Shown here in pieces: positions 8,990 to 20,247 of a stretch of 64,000 bases of DNA. The position numbers and the translations under genes are program-made. The notes beneath the pieces were generated by a model. It was not told where the DNA came from and did not search any database. It was given only the letters and a program-made list of their open reading frames with translations. This DNA is from Kofleriaceae bacterium. Its GTDB lineage: Bacteria > Myxococcota_A > Polyangia > Haliangiales > Haliangiaceae. Every line of letters starts with the position of its first letter. Position 1 is the first letter of the stretch. Location: the NCBI GenBank assembly GCA_018057825.1, contig JAGPCY010000041.1:1-64000 (forward strand), written 5' to 3'.

Positions 8990-10633
8990 ATGAAGCACCA
9001 CCGGCTGACCCTCGCCTTGCTCGCGGTCGCGGCCTCGTCCACCGTCGCCGCCGCCGAGATCACCAAGTGGATCCCCGAGGTGATCGACGGCGAGCAGACC
9101 GAGAAGATCAAGAACCCGGCGCCGCAGATCAAGGTCAAGATGATCGGCGAGACGATGCCGGCCGAGGACGTGTGGAAGTCCTTCGTCCTGGCCCACGACA
9201 AGACCGAGGTCAAGAACCTCCCCGGGGTCAAGGCCACGCGGGCCATCCCCTACCACCGGTCGAACGAGACCCTCGGCATCGTCATCCTGGTCGAGGGTCA
9301 CGAGTACTACTTCGGCAACGAGACCTACCGGCAACAGCCGGAGTGTCCGCCCAACGTCCAGCCCGGGCAGGCCGGGTGCGCGCTGGTCAAGTCGGCCGCC
9401 GGCGTCTACGCGACGATCCGCGGCGCTCTCGAGGCCCCGGCCGGCAAGGACGACGAGATCCCGAAGACCTTGTCGAAGGCCGGCCCGGCGGGCTCGAAGG
9501 GCGCGCTCATCATCTACAGCTCGGGCGCCGAGAAGAAGTACGAGGGCGAGCTCAAGAACCTGACCGCCGACAAGCTCGGCGACCAGCGGGCCCAGGAGGG
9601 CAAGACCGAGCGCCACTTCATCGACGGCCTGCGGATGTCCGCCGATACGATCCGCAAGATGGGCGCCAACAAGAAGGCGCTGTTCATCTTCTCGGACGGC
9701 TGGGACTCGGGCGCCGCCACCGAGATCGCCGCGATCAAGAAGAAGCTCGACGAGGACAAGGTCGAGGTCTTCGCGTTCCACCTCGAGGCCGAGACCGACT
9801 TCATCAACGACTCCGACGTCGAGAAGCGCGCGTCGAAGCAGCGCTTGCAGGCCCTGACCGCGGACGTCAAGCGGTCGAAGAACCAGGACGAGCTCAAGGC
9901 CCACATCGAGGCCGCGGTCGCCCAGCTAAACGCCAGCTACACGCTGGTCTTCCCCGGCCACGTCGTCGATCCGAAGACCAAGCGCAAGGCCGGCTTCAAG
10001 TGGGACGGCCAGGAGCACATCCTTACGCTGACCCCGGGCGAGGGCGATCCGATCCGCAACCGCAACAGCAGCGGTGAGGAGATCGACACCACGCTCCTCA
10101 TGGCGCCGGTGTGGGGCCAGACCAAGGGCGGCAGCCTGTGGTGGCTGTGGATCGTGATCCCGAGCGGCGTGATCCTGCTCGGCGTGATCATCGCGTCGAT
10201 GGGTAAGAAGAAGCCGGCCCCGGCGCCGGTCCCGGTGGTGGTCGCCCCGGCGGCGCCGGCCCCGGTGGCGGCGGCGCCCAACAACGCCCCCAAGACCATG
10301 ATGGTCAACATCTCGACCGGCGACGGCCTGCCGGTCGTCGGGTGGATCGTGCCGATCCAGGGCGAGAAGCAGTTCCAGACCTTCAAGCTGCAGTACGGCG
10401 AGACCCGCATCGGCACGACCTCGAACGCCCACGTGGTCCTAAACGACGGCTTCATGAGCACCGACCACGCCAAGATCGTGATGTCGCCGACCGGCTTCAC
10501 GCTGATCGACAACAACTCGACCAACGGCACCTTCGCCAACGAGCGCCGCATCCAGCGCCACGAGCTGGTCGACAACGACATGATCATGTTCGGCAAGACC
10601 GTCTGCAAGTTCAAGACGATCCTCGGGACCTGA
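8990..10633 (+). CDS. secreted/membrane vWA-like protein with cytoplasmic FHA domain
   Basis: This 547-residue protein starts with a signal peptide (MKHHRLTLALLAVAASS, likely cleaved after about residue 21). A von Willebrand A-like fold spans about 90-300: strand GIVILVEG, later KKALFIFSDGW and VEVFAFHLE. The metal-binding DxSxS motif is degenerate. A single membrane helix lies near 381-403 (LWWLWIVIPSGVILLGVII), followed by KKK and a Pro/Ala linker. The FHA domain occupies about 450-547. Its STDH and STNGT signatures are intact, but the phosphothreonine Arg is Thr (GTTSNAH). The topology predicted is vWA outside the inner membrane and FHA in the cytoplasm. AGAGAG precedes the ATG. It is a clear paralogue of the 11198 gene. 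Confidence 0.8.
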   Translation: MKHHRLTLALLAVAASSTVAAAEITKWIPEVIDGEQTEKIKNPAPQIKVKMIGETMPAEDVWKSFVLAHDKTEVKNLPGVKATRAIPYHRSNETLGIVILVEGHEYYFGNETYRQQPECPPNVQPGQAGCALVKSAAGVYATIRGALEAPAGKDDEIPKTLSKAGPAGSKGALIIYSSGAEKKYEGELKNLTADKLGDQRAQEGKTERHFIDGLRMSADTIRKMGANKKALFIFSDGWDSGAATEIAAIKKKLDEDKVEVFAFHLEAETDFINDSDVEKRASKQRLQALTADVKRSKNQDELKAHIEAAVAQLNASYTLVFPGHVVDPKTKRKAGFKWDGQEHILTLTPGEGDPIRNRNSSGEEIDTTLLMAPVWGQTKGGSLWWLWIVIPSGVILLGVIIASMGKKKPAPAPVPVVVAPAAPAPVAAAPNNAPKTMMVNISTGDGLPVVGWIVPIQGEKQFQTFKLQYGETRIGTTSNAHVVLNDGFMSTDHAKIVMSPTGFTLIDNNSTNGTFANERRIQRHELVDNDMIMFGKTVCKFKTILGT

Positions 10634-10705
10634 GGTCGATGTCGCGCCCTGGCTCCGCCCGTCTGGCTGCGCCGGCGCACCCGCCGGGGCGGGGGGGCGC
10701 GTAGC

Positions 10706-11173
10706 GTGTCGACGCCGATCCTGGTGGTCGTGATCGTCGGGTCGCTGCTCGGCGTGGGGCTCCTGGTGTTCGCGGTCGCGCGGGCCCGGGGCGGCGGCCG
10801 GCCGCCGACGGCGATGACCTGCCCGGCGTGTCGGCGGGCGATGCGGCCGGACTGGGTGCGGTGCCTGTTCTGCGGCTGGCAGCCGGTGGCGCGTCTCGAG
10901 TTCGTGCTCGGCCCCCTGACCGGCCAGACCATCGAGCTGCGCGATGACGTCACGACCGTCGGCTCGGTGGTCGGCAACTCGATCGTGCTGGCTGACCCTG
11001 GCGTGTCGCGCAAGCACGCTGGCATCCGCCGGATCGACGGCGCCTACGAGCTGGCCGATCTCGGCTCGACCAACGGCATCTACGTCAACGGGCAACGTCT
11101 GCCCAAGAAGAACCTCGCGGCTGGCGACGTCATTCGGGTCGGCAACAGCGAGGCGGTATTCCGCCCGCAGTAG
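10706..11173 (+). CDS. membrane zinc-ribbon FHA protein
   Basis: This 155-residue protein has an N-terminal membrane helix (residues 4-25), a four-Cys zinc ribbon (C39, C42, C53, C56) and an FHA domain (about 64-155) with VSRKH and STNGIYVNG. The Arg expected after the first FHA glycine is missing (VGSVVGNS). The start is a GTG at 10706; no good Shine-Dalgarno is seen. It lies between the two vWA-FHA paralogues and 72 and 24 nt from them, so the three are probably one operon. The zinc-ribbon plus FHA combination repeats that of the soluble 8059 protein. Confidence 0.8.
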   Translation: MSTPILVVVIVGSLLGVGLLVFAVARARGGGRPPTAMTCPACRRAMRPDWVRCLFCGWQPVARLEFVLGPLTGQTIELRDDVTTVGSVVGNSIVLADPGVSRKHAGIRRIDGAYELADLGSTNGIYVNGQRLPKKNLAAGDVIRVGNSEAVFRPQ

Positions 11174-11197
11174 GGCGCTTCGGAACCACGGACCACC

Positions 11198-12826
11198 ATG
11201 CACCTGCCACGTCACGTCATCCTGGCCGCGGTCGTCGCGATCGCCGCGCTCGCCGGCGCGGCGGGCGCCGAGGTCCGCCTCGAGGCTCGCACGATCCCGG
11301 CGGATCCCGCCGACCCGAAGGCCAAGGGCAAGGCGCCGACCCTCGAGATCGCGGTCATCGGCGGCAGCCCCCTCGAGGCCAAGGCCTACCAGATCAAGCA
11401 GACCGACAAGGCGATGTCGGGCCTGACCGCGACCAAGGTGATCCCGTACCTCGAGGGGCCGGACCCGGTCGCGCTGGTGGTCGTCGTCTTGGTCGACGGT
11501 AACTATCTGAACGCGTCGCAGATGCTCGAGGGCGTGAGCGCGGGCATCCACAGCCTGGCCGCCGCCGGTCCGCCCGGGTCCCTGGCCACGGTGATCACCT
11601 ACGCCGACGGCGCCGCGGTCGCGCTGGCCGGCAAGCCCCTGGCCGACCTGGCGACGTTCCAGCCGACGCCGGGGCCGGCCGGGCCCAAGGCCGCCCGGTC
11701 CCTGGTGGCCGGGCTCAAGCTGGGCGTGGCCGAGCTCGAGAAGCTGGCGCCCAAGCGCAAGGTGCTGGTCGTGATCGGCGACGCCGTCGAGGGGAGCGGC
11801 ACCGCCGCGGCCAATGGCGAGATCCGCGACCTAGGTCGCCAGCTCACCGACAAGGGCGTGAAGGCGTTTGCGCTGGTGAACCAGATCAACGCCAACGCCT
11901 TCCCCTTCGGGCAGCCGGTGCCGCCGATGGTGATCGATCCCGAGACCAAGCAAGAGGTGCCCGACACCGAGGCGGTCTCGGTCGAGACCAAGAACTGGCG
12001 GCTCACGCTCTCGGCGGCGATCGAGGACGCCAAGTTCCTCACCACCGAGCGGGTCGCGGTGGTGTCGACCCGGACCGGCTTCGCCTCGGCCGCCGACGGC
12101 GTCGTCGGCGAGCTGGCCGATCGCTTCTACGTGCAGTTCCCCGGCTACGATCCGCGGACCAAGGTGGGGCTGACCTGGGACGGCAAGTCGCATCCGCTGC
12201 TCCTGCGCGCCGAGGGCAGCGACCTGGGCACGCTCGAAGCGGTGCTCGAGCCCAAGTGGTCGACCGGCGGCGGCGGCACGCCGGTGTGGCTGTTCATCGT
12301 GATCCCGGTGGCGCTGATCGGCGCCGGCGCCGCGGTGTGGAAGCTGACGCGCAAGTCGACGCCGGCGCCAGCCGCGGCGGCGGCCGGCGCGCCGGGCGGT
12401 GCGCCGGTCCCTGGCGGCCCGGCGGTCTTCGGCGTGCCGGCGACCGCGCCTGGCGCCCCGCCGCCCGGCGGTGGCGCGGGCAAGCCGATGAAGACCCAGT
12501 TCATCAACCTGGCGGGTGACGACGTCTTCCCGGTGGTGGCGTGGATGGTGTTCCTGAACGGCCCCCAGCGCTTCAAGACTCACAAGCTGGCCGCCGGCGT
12601 CACCAAGATCGGCACGGCCAAGGAGTCGGACATCCCGATCGACGACGGCTACATGAGCACCAACCACGCGATCGTCGTGATGTCGCCCGACGGCTTCATC
12701 CTGCAGGACAACAGCTCGCGCAACGGCACCGTGGTCAACGGCCAGCGCATCTCCAAGCACGAGCTGATGGACGGCGACGTGTGCGTGTTCGGCCAGACCC
12801 AGGTGAAGTTCAAGGCGACGATCTGA
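11198..12826 (+). CDS. secreted/membrane vWA-like protein with FHA domain, paralogue
   Basis: This 542-residue protein repeats the plan of the 8990 gene: signal peptide (cleavage near residue 24, after AGA), a vWA-like domain (about 80-290) with LVVVVLVDGN and KRKVLVVIGDAVEG, a membrane helix near 361-382, a Pro/Ala/Gly-rich linker and an FHA domain (about 440-542). The metal site is degenerate (DGN in place of DxSxS). In the FHA domain STNH and NG are kept, but the Arg is Thr (GTAKESD). The two paralogues share MKTQ-like and GYMST segments near the FHA start. They probably act as partners in one membrane complex. A hexanucleotide tract follows the stop codon. Confidence 0.8.
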   Translation: MHLPRHVILAAVVAIAALAGAAGAEVRLEARTIPADPADPKAKGKAPTLEIAVIGGSPLEAKAYQIKQTDKAMSGLTATKVIPYLEGPDPVALVVVVLVDGNYLNASQMLEGVSAGIHSLAAAGPPGSLATVITYADGAAVALAGKPLADLATFQPTPGPAGPKAARSLVAGLKLGVAELEKLAPKRKVLVVIGDAVEGSGTAAANGEIRDLGRQLTDKGVKAFALVNQINANAFPFGQPVPPMVIDPETKQEVPDTEAVSVETKNWRLTLSAAIEDAKFLTTERVAVVSTRTGFASAADGVVGELADRFYVQFPGYDPRTKVGLTWDGKSHPLLLRAEGSDLGTLEAVLEPKWSTGGGGTPVWLFIVIPVALIGAGAAVWKLTRKSTPAPAAAAAGAPGGAPVPGGPAVFGVPATAPGAPPPGGGAGKPMKTQFINLAGDDVFPVVAWMVFLNGPQRFKTHKLAAGVTKIGTAKESDIPIDDGYMSTNHAIVVMSPDGFILQDNSSRNGTVVNGQRISKHELMDGDVCVFGQTQVKFKATI

Positions 12827-12887
12827 CGTCGGTGGACCTGGGCCGATCGCGAGCGCTCTGAACGACCCACGGCGGTGACCCGCTCTT

Positions 12888-12970
12888 GGTCTCGGCCTCG
12901 GTCTCGGTCTCGGTCTCGGTCTCGGCCTCGGCCTCGGTCTCGGCCTCGGTCTCGGCCTCCGCCTCGGCCC
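12888..12970. repeat. CTCGGY hexanucleotide tract a
   Basis: Imperfect tandem CTCGGT/CTCGGC units on the + strand, with the last units drifting to CTCCGCC. It lies 61 nt behind the vWA-FHA stop and before the next gene's promoter. Every frame is open through it, so any ORF reading into it is suspect. Confidence 0.9.
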
Positions 12971-13097
12971 CTCCCCCGGCCTGGGCGTCCGCGCCGCACG
13001 CACGGCTAGGCCCGCCGGTGCCCGGAAATGCCATCGGGACCGACCTCGTGGACGCGGTCCGTGCCCGGCGGTCATGGCGGGCGGTGCGGCGCTCGGG

Positions 13098-13103
13098 TAG
13101 GAT
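13098..13103 (+). promoter_or_regulatory. -10 element TAGGAT before the FHA coiled-coil gene
   Basis: TAGGAT lies 11 nt before the ATG at 13115, which leaves a leader of at most a few bases. No convincing -35 is seen. Confidence 0.4.
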
Positions 13104-13114
13104 GCTCGTCATCC

Positions 13115-16081
13115 ATGGGCGGAAGGCTTCTGTTCCGTGACGCCACCGGACGCGAGGGTGCCGTCGACCTCGATCCGAACGTCACGTTGTTCATCGGCCG
13201 CGGCCTCGAGTGCGCGGTCCGGACCGATGATGGGATGGTCAGCCGTCGGCACTCGCAGGTGCGGATGGAGAACGGCCGCTTCCTCATCGAGGACATGCAG
13301 TCGGCGAACGGCACGGTCATCAACAACCAGCGGATCCAGCGCCACGTCCTGTCGCACAACGACGTCGTGCAGTGCGGCTCGATCATCTTGCGCTACATCG
13401 AGGACGGTCCGCTGATCCCGCCCCACGTCGCGCGGCCGCCGGTGGCCGGCGAGCCCCAGGCCAAGGGCGCGAACCGCACGATGGCCCTCGACTCGGCCAA
13501 TGTGCCGGGGCACCCCGGGGCCGCGGGTGGCGCCGGCGGCTATCCCGGTGGTCCGGGCGGCTCGGGGGGCTTTCCCGGCGCGCCCGGTGGCGCGGGCCCA
13601 GGCTACGGCGGCGCCCCCGGTGGCTATCCCGGCGCCCCGGGAGCGCCCGGCGGCTACCCAGGCGCGGCGCCAGCCGCTGGCGGCTACGGCGGCGCGCCGG
13701 GCTACCCAGGCGGCGCACCTGGGGGAGCCGGGTTTCCCGCGGCAGGCGGGACTTTCGGTGGATCTGGTGGTTTCGGTGGAAGCGCGGCAGGCGCCGCGCG
13801 GCCGGTGGCGCCCGCGGGCGGGATGCCGGGTGGTGGGCCGCCGGGGATGCCCGGTGGTGGCCCGCCGGGGATGCCGGGCGCGGGTGGCTACGGCGGAGCG
13901 CCGGGGATGCCCGGTGGTGGTGCGCCGGGGATGCCGGGTGGTGGGTACGGTGGCGCGCCGGGGATGCCGGGCGCTGGTGGCGCGCCGGGGATGCCCGGTG
14001 GTGGCCCGCCCGGGATGCCGGGCGCGGGCGGCTACGGCGGAGCGCCGGGGATGCCCGGTGGTGGCGCGCCGGGGATGCCCGGTGGTGGCGCGCCCGGGAT
14101 GCCGGGCGCGGGCGGCTACGGCGGAGCGCCGGGGATGCCGGGCGGTGCGCCGGGGATGCCGGGCGGCTACGGTGGCGCGCCGGGGATGCCGGGTGGTCCC
14201 CCGGGCATGCCGGGCGGCGCGCCGGGGATGCCGGGTGCCGGCGGTCCACCGGGGATGCCGGGTGCCGGCGGTCCACCGGGGATGCCGGGTGCCGGCGGTC
14301 CCCCCGGGATGCCGGGCGCTGGCGGTCCCCCGGGGATGCCGGGCGCTGGTGGTCCCCCCGGGATGCCGGGCGCTGGTGGCCCCCCCGGGATGCCGGGCGG
14401 TGGCCCACCGGCCTATGCGGCCCATGGTCCGCCGGGTATGCCGGGTGGTCCGCCGGCGATGCCGGGTGGTCCGCCAGCGATGCCGGGTGGTCCGCCGGCG
14501 ATGCCGGGCCAGGCCGCCGGCCGCGAGCCGTCGATCGTCGTCGACATGGACGGCCTTGGCGCCGACGGCGGCAAGACCGCCGCCGAGCTGAAGAAGATCC
14601 GCTCGGAGCTCGACTCGGTCCAGCAGAACTACGACCGCGAGGTCGCGGACGGCAAGCGCCTGCGCGCCGAGGCCGCGACCCTGCGCGAGACCATCGATGG
14701 TCTGCGCGCGACGGTCCGCGATCGCGAGGAGCAGATCGCGGCCCACTCGCGGGTCGCCGACGAGCTGCGCGAGGAGATCGGTCAGCTCCGCGACGAGCTG
14801 TCCGGCGTGCGGACCCAGATGACGCAGATGGCCGAGACCATGGCCACCCGCGAGCGTCAGCTCACGCGCGCCCAGGACGACGTCGCCAAGCTCAAAGAAG
14901 AGATCGACGACGTCTCGAAGAACCTGGTCGAGGTCTCGCGGACCAAGGACGAGGGCTGGAAGAAGCTAAACGATCAGCTCTCCGAGATCGAACACCTGCG
15001 CGAGGTCATCAACGAGCAGGAGCGGATGCTCGAGGAGCGGCGGGTCGGCCTCATCTCGCAAGAGGAGGTCATCAAGGAGCTGCGGGCCGAGCGCGAGAAG
15101 TACCAGCGCCAGGTCGCGAGCCTGAAGGCCGAGCGCGACGAGGCCTCGAGCAACGCCACGCGCCGCCAGGCCCAGACTGAGGCCCTCGAGGAGGAGAACC
15201 GCCGCCTGGGCCGGATGATGGTCGAGCAGCAGACCGGCTCGGGCGCCAGCGGCGATCACGTGATGCGGTTGACCAACGAGCTGCGCGACCTGCGGGTCGA
15301 GCACAAGAAGATCGAGGCCGATCGCGATCGGTTGAACGAGCGCTACGGCGCGGCGTCGCGCGATCTCGACAAGCTCGAGGGCCGGCTGGCCCAGCTCGAG
15401 GTCGAGCTGCAAGAGGTCACCCACGCCCGGATGGCCGCCGAGAGCGCGCGCAACGTCGCCGAGGAGGCCCTGGCCAAAGCCGAGGTCGCGCGCCACAAGG
15501 CCGCCGAGCAGGCGCTGGCCGCGGCCAAGGCCGCCGACAGCAAGGCCGGTGGGGATGCCGCCGCTCAACGCGAGCTCGACAAGCTACGCAAGAAGCTGCT
15601 CGAGCTCGAGAGCCGGACCGCCAGCGCGATCTCGTCGGCCGACGTGGCCGCCTTGACCGCCGACCTCGAGGCCAGCCGGCACAAGATCGCCGAGGCCGAG
15701 AGCCGCTCTTCGACCGCCGAGCGTTCGGTCAAGGGGCTGCAGGCCGAGCTCGATGCCCTGCGGGTCGAGCTCAAGGCCGCCAAGGGGGAGGCCGCGCGCG
15801 CGCAGTCGACCGCGGCGGCGGCCGCGGCGGCGCCCGAGCCGTCCGCCGGCGCCGGGGGCGAGCAGATCGCCGCCGCCGCGCGCGAGGTCTACGATCAGAT
15901 CAACGATGTCCTGTCCGAGCTGCGCAACAACCTCAACCTGGTGCGCGGCGAGCTGCCGAACCTGGGTGGGGCCAACCCCGACGCCCTATCGGTGGTGACC
16001 GACACCATCGAGACCCTGGTCGGCCAGGCCGAGGACGCCAAGGGCTCGCTGCGTGGCCTGCGCGACCTGGCCGGCGGCTGA
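13115..16081 (+). CDS. FHA protein with GMPG-repeat linker and long coiled coil
   Basis: This 988-residue protein has three parts. An FHA domain (about 1-105) has intact GRG, VSRRH and SANGT motifs, so it is the only tail-cluster FHA with the canonical Arg. A Gly/Pro/Met-rich low-complexity region (about 129-467) is built from GMPGG, GPPGMPGAG and YGGAP units. A long coiled coil (about 482-978) is rich in Glu, Arg, Leu and Ala. The ATG at 13115 starts three residues before the FHA fold; an in-frame ATG at 13028 would add 29 unrelated residues. The layout, a binding head, flexible linker and rod, recalls myxobacterial scaffold and polarity proteins. It likely gathers phosphorylated partners for the tail machine or its ATPase. 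Confidence 0.8.
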   Translation: MGGRLLFRDATGREGAVDLDPNVTLFIGRGLECAVRTDDGMVSRRHSQVRMENGRFLIEDMQSANGTVINNQRIQRHVLSHNDVVQCGSIILRYIEDGPLIPPHVARPPVAGEPQAKGANRTMALDSANVPGHPGAAGGAGGYPGGPGGSGGFPGAPGGAGPGYGGAPGGYPGAPGAPGGYPGAAPAAGGYGGAPGYPGGAPGGAGFPAAGGTFGGSGGFGGSAAGAARPVAPAGGMPGGGPPGMPGGGPPGMPGAGGYGGAPGMPGGGAPGMPGGGYGGAPGMPGAGGAPGMPGGGPPGMPGAGGYGGAPGMPGGGAPGMPGGGAPGMPGAGGYGGAPGMPGGAPGMPGGYGGAPGMPGGPPGMPGGAPGMPGAGGPPGMPGAGGPPGMPGAGGPPGMPGAGGPPGMPGAGGPPGMPGAGGPPGMPGGGPPAYAAHGPPGMPGGPPAMPGGPPAMPGGPPAMPGQAAGREPSIVVDMDGLGADGGKTAAELKKIRSELDSVQQNYDREVADGKRLRAEAATLRETIDGLRATVRDREEQIAAHSRVADELREEIGQLRDELSGVRTQMTQMAETMATRERQLTRAQDDVAKLKEEIDDVSKNLVEVSRTKDEGWKKLNDQLSEIEHLREVINEQERMLEERRVGLISQEEVIKELRAEREKYQRQVASLKAERDEASSNATRRQAQTEALEEENRRLGRMMVEQQTGSGASGDHVMRLTNELRDLRVEHKKIEADRDRLNERYGAASRDLDKLEGRLAQLEVELQEVTHARMAAESARNVAEEALAKAEVARHKAAEQALAAAKAADSKAGGDAAAQRELDKLRKKLLELESRTASAISSADVAALTADLEASRHKIAEAESRSSTAERSVKGLQAELDALRVELKAAKGEAARAQSTAAAAAAAPEPSAGAGGEQIAAAAREVYDQINDVLSELRNNLNLVRGELPNLGGANPDALSVVTDTIETLVGQAEDAKGSLRGLRDLAGG
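13820..14510 (+). repeat. coding repeat rich in GMPG units
   Basis: Dozens of copies of a GGGATGCCGGG-like core encode Gly-Met-Pro-Gly, with higher-order units of about 24-60 bp such as GGPPGMPGA. The frame is kept throughout. Confidence 0.85.
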
Positions 16082-16138
16082 CCGGCCGCTCGCTCCCGAT
16101 CCCGCCGGTGCGCCGGCTGGCCCGACGAAAGAGACCCG

Positions 16139-17767
<1,629 letters not shown>

Positions 17768-18107
17768 CTGCCGCGACGCGGCCTCGGCCTCGGCCGCGCT
17801 CTCGGCCTCGGTCTCGGCCTCGGTCTCGGCCTCGGTCTCGGTCTCGGTCTCGGCCTCGGTCTCGGCCTCGGCCTCGGTCTCGGTCTCGGCCTCGGTCTCG
17901 GTCTCGGTCTCGGCCTCGGCCTCGGTCTCGGCCTCGGTCTCGGTCTCGGCCTCGGCCTCGGCCTCCGCCTCGGTCTCGGCCACCGCTCCGGCGCCGTCCG
18001 GTTCAGTCCGCGCCCTCGCCGCGCCCCCAGCACCCCGCCCCCGCGGGAGCGCTTGACCGCGCAACAGATCTCCCAAGCGGCCCGTCCTCGGGTACGCTCT
18101 AGCGAGG
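17768..18107. repeat. CTCGGY hexanucleotide tract b
   Basis: This 340-nt gap holds no gene. About 200 nt (17780-17981) are imperfect tandem CTCGGY units on the + strand, starting a few bases behind the ATPase stop. The rest is GC-rich and contains TACGCT at 18093-18098, 9 nt before the next start, a probable -10 element. Confidence 0.9.
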
Positions 18108-18515
<408 letters not shown>

Positions 18516-18638
18516 CGCGGTCCGCGGAGCGGCCGGGTCCCGCCGTCACCCCTCCCTCAGTTCGCTGCGCGCGGGCCCCGACGCGCGCTTGATCCGGGTG
18601 CTCGTCGCCGAGCCCCACTTCCCTGTCAGGAGCACCCC

Positions 18639-18854
18639 ATGCGCAAGCAGGACATCGAGATCGTCATCAGCCCGTCGGGCGAGGTCACCTTCACCGCCAA
18701 GGGCATCAAGGGCGCGAGCTGCCTGGACGAGACCAAGTTCCTCGAGCAGGCCCTGGGCGGAGGCGTCCTCGACCAGCAGAAGACCGGCGAATACTACGAA
18801 CAATCCGAGGGTTACGTCTCGACCTGGGCGGGCTCGGACGGCAAGGACGACTGA
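18639..18854 (+). CDS. DUF2997 protein
   Basis: This 71-residue protein fits DUF2997: an opening beta strand with IEIVISPSGEVTF, then KGIKGASC, a helix with LEQALGG and the EYYEQ motif. It is short, acidic and soluble, with one conserved Cys in the GASC motif. AGGAG lies about 7 nt before the ATG. It follows the DUF1257 gene by 123 nt, the usual pairing. The function is unknown; a small partner of the AAA+ protein is plausible. Confidence 0.82.
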   Translation: MRKQDIEIVISPSGEVTFTAKGIKGASCLDETKFLEQALGGGVLDQQKTGEYYEQSEGYVSTWAGSDGKDD

Positions 18855-18930
18855 CCGCGCCGCTCCCGGTCGGGAAGGTGCCCCCGGCCCCGCCGCCTCC
18901 CGGTAGGGAAGGTGCCCCGGCCTCGACCCG

Positions 18931-18953
18931 TACAATGCCGTAACCCGCGAGGA
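18931..18953 (+). promoter_or_regulatory. -10 TACAAT and ribosome-binding site before DUF4157 gene
   Basis: TACAAT at 18931-18936 differs by one base from the -10 consensus. GCGAGGA at about 18947-18953 lies 8 nt before the GTG start, so this gene has a short normal leader. Confidence 0.45.
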
Positions 18954-18961
18954 CCTACGCC

Positions 18962-19624
18962 GTGTCCAACCCTGCCGATCCGACCGACGCCGAACTTGCC
19001 GAGCTGTCCGAGCTGTCGCCCGAGCAGCTCTCGGACGAGATGGCCCGCGACATCGCCAAGCGCTGGGACCCCGAGCGGCTGCTCAAGCTGGTGGCCGCGC
19101 GGGCCGGCAAGGGCGAGGCCCTCGACCTGTCGCTGCGCCAGCGCTACGAGCAGAAGCTGGGCGTCGACCTGGGCCACGTCCGCGTGTTCACCGGGACGTT
19201 CGCCGAGGAGTTCAACAAGCAGCGCAACGCCGACGCCGTGACGATCGGCGGCACCGGCATGATCCTCATGGGCGGGTCGGCCGAGCGCTCGATGGCGACC
19301 TCCGACGGCCAGTCGCTCCTGGCTCACGAGCTGACCCACGTCGCCCAGGCCGAGCGAGGCCTGCAGCGCGCCGGCCGCGGCGGCGACATGGTCCTGGCCA
19401 GCGAGGAGCACGAGGCCGAGGCAGAGGCCGCCGAGTCCGAGGAGCGCCAGGCCCAGACCGGCGGCGGCGGCGGCGGCGCGGCCCACGCCGACGACAGCGG
19501 CCGCGGCAAGAAGGAGCGCTCCGAGAAGCTCAACGAGCAGATCAAGGAGCGCGTGATCGACATGCTCGGCGAGTGGGCGCGGGTCGAGATGATGCGCAAC
19601 GGGCCGCCGCTGCGGCGGCCGTAG
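18962..19624 (+). CDS. DUF4157 putative metallopeptidase
   Basis: This 220-residue protein has an acidic N-terminus, then the DUF4157 fold at about 55-140: [29 protein letters not shown] and [16 protein letters not shown] is a HExxH zinc-peptidase signature. DUF4157 domains are known to be linked to extracellular contractile injection systems, often at the N-terminus of toxins. Here no toxin domain follows; the tail is Glu/Gly-rich and ends in a basic helix. It could be a processing peptidase or a minimal effector. The GTG start has GCGAGGA before it. The gene lies about 11 kb from the baseplate genes, on the same strand. Confidence 0.82.
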   Translation: MSNPADPTDAELAELSELSPEQLSDEMARDIAKRWDPERLLKLVAARAGKGEALDLSLRQRYEQKLGVDLGHVRVFTGTFAEEFNKQRNADAVTIGGTGMILMGGSAERSMATSDGQSLLAHELTHVAQAERGLQRAGRGGDMVLASEEHEAEAEAAESEERQAQTGGGGGGAAHADDSGRGKKERSEKLNEQIKERVIDMLGEWARVEMMRNGPPLRRP

Positions 19625-19625
19625 C

Positions 19626-19720
19626 GCGTGTTCTTTCCGGAGGGTTTGTCGCCAAACCCGCGTGTTCTTTCCGGAGGGTTTGTCGCCAAACCCTCCCCCG
19701 TTCCGCGCAGCGGAACGGGG
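19626..19720. repeat. 34-bp tandem duplication with hairpins
   Basis: A 34-bp unit is present twice without a change, at 19626-19659 and 19660-19693. Each copy contains a perfect hairpin GGGTTTG-TCGC-CAAACCC. Directly after, 19696-19720 forms an 11-bp perfect stem (CCCCGTTCCGC, loop GCA). The elements sit behind the DUF4157 stop and are less GC-rich than the surroundings. They may be a terminator cluster or remnants of a small mobile repeat. Confidence 0.75.
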
Positions 19721-20247
19721 CCCCCACCCGAGAACGCCCCTCCGGGGCGCGGGTGGTGCAGCGCACGTTGCGGGTGACCCCGGGCGGGCGACGGTCTCGA
19801 GTGTGCGGGTGACCCCGGGCGGGCCACGGGTTCGGGTTCGGGCTCGGGTTCGGGCTCGGGTTCGGGTTCGGGCTCGGGATCGGGCTCGGGTTCGGGCTCG
19901 GGTTCGGGCTCGGGTTCGGGTTCGGGTTCGGGTTCGGGTTCGGGTTCGGACTCGGCCTCGGACTCGGACTCGGCCTCGGACTCGGTCTCGGTCTCGGTCT
20001 CGGTCTCGGCCTCGGACTCGGTCTCGGGTTCGGACTCGGTCTCGGGTTCGGGTTCGGGTTCGGGCTCGGTCTCGGACTCGGACTCGGCCTCGACTCGGCC
20101 TCGGCCTCGGTCTCCGTCTCGGCCTCGGACTCGGTCTCGGTCTCGGTCTCGGTCTCGGCCTCGGACTCGGTCTCGGACTCGGTCTCGGCCTCGAAGCACC
20201 GCGCGAAGCAGGGCGCGGGGGCGGTTTCGGCGGCACGGGATTCGCGC

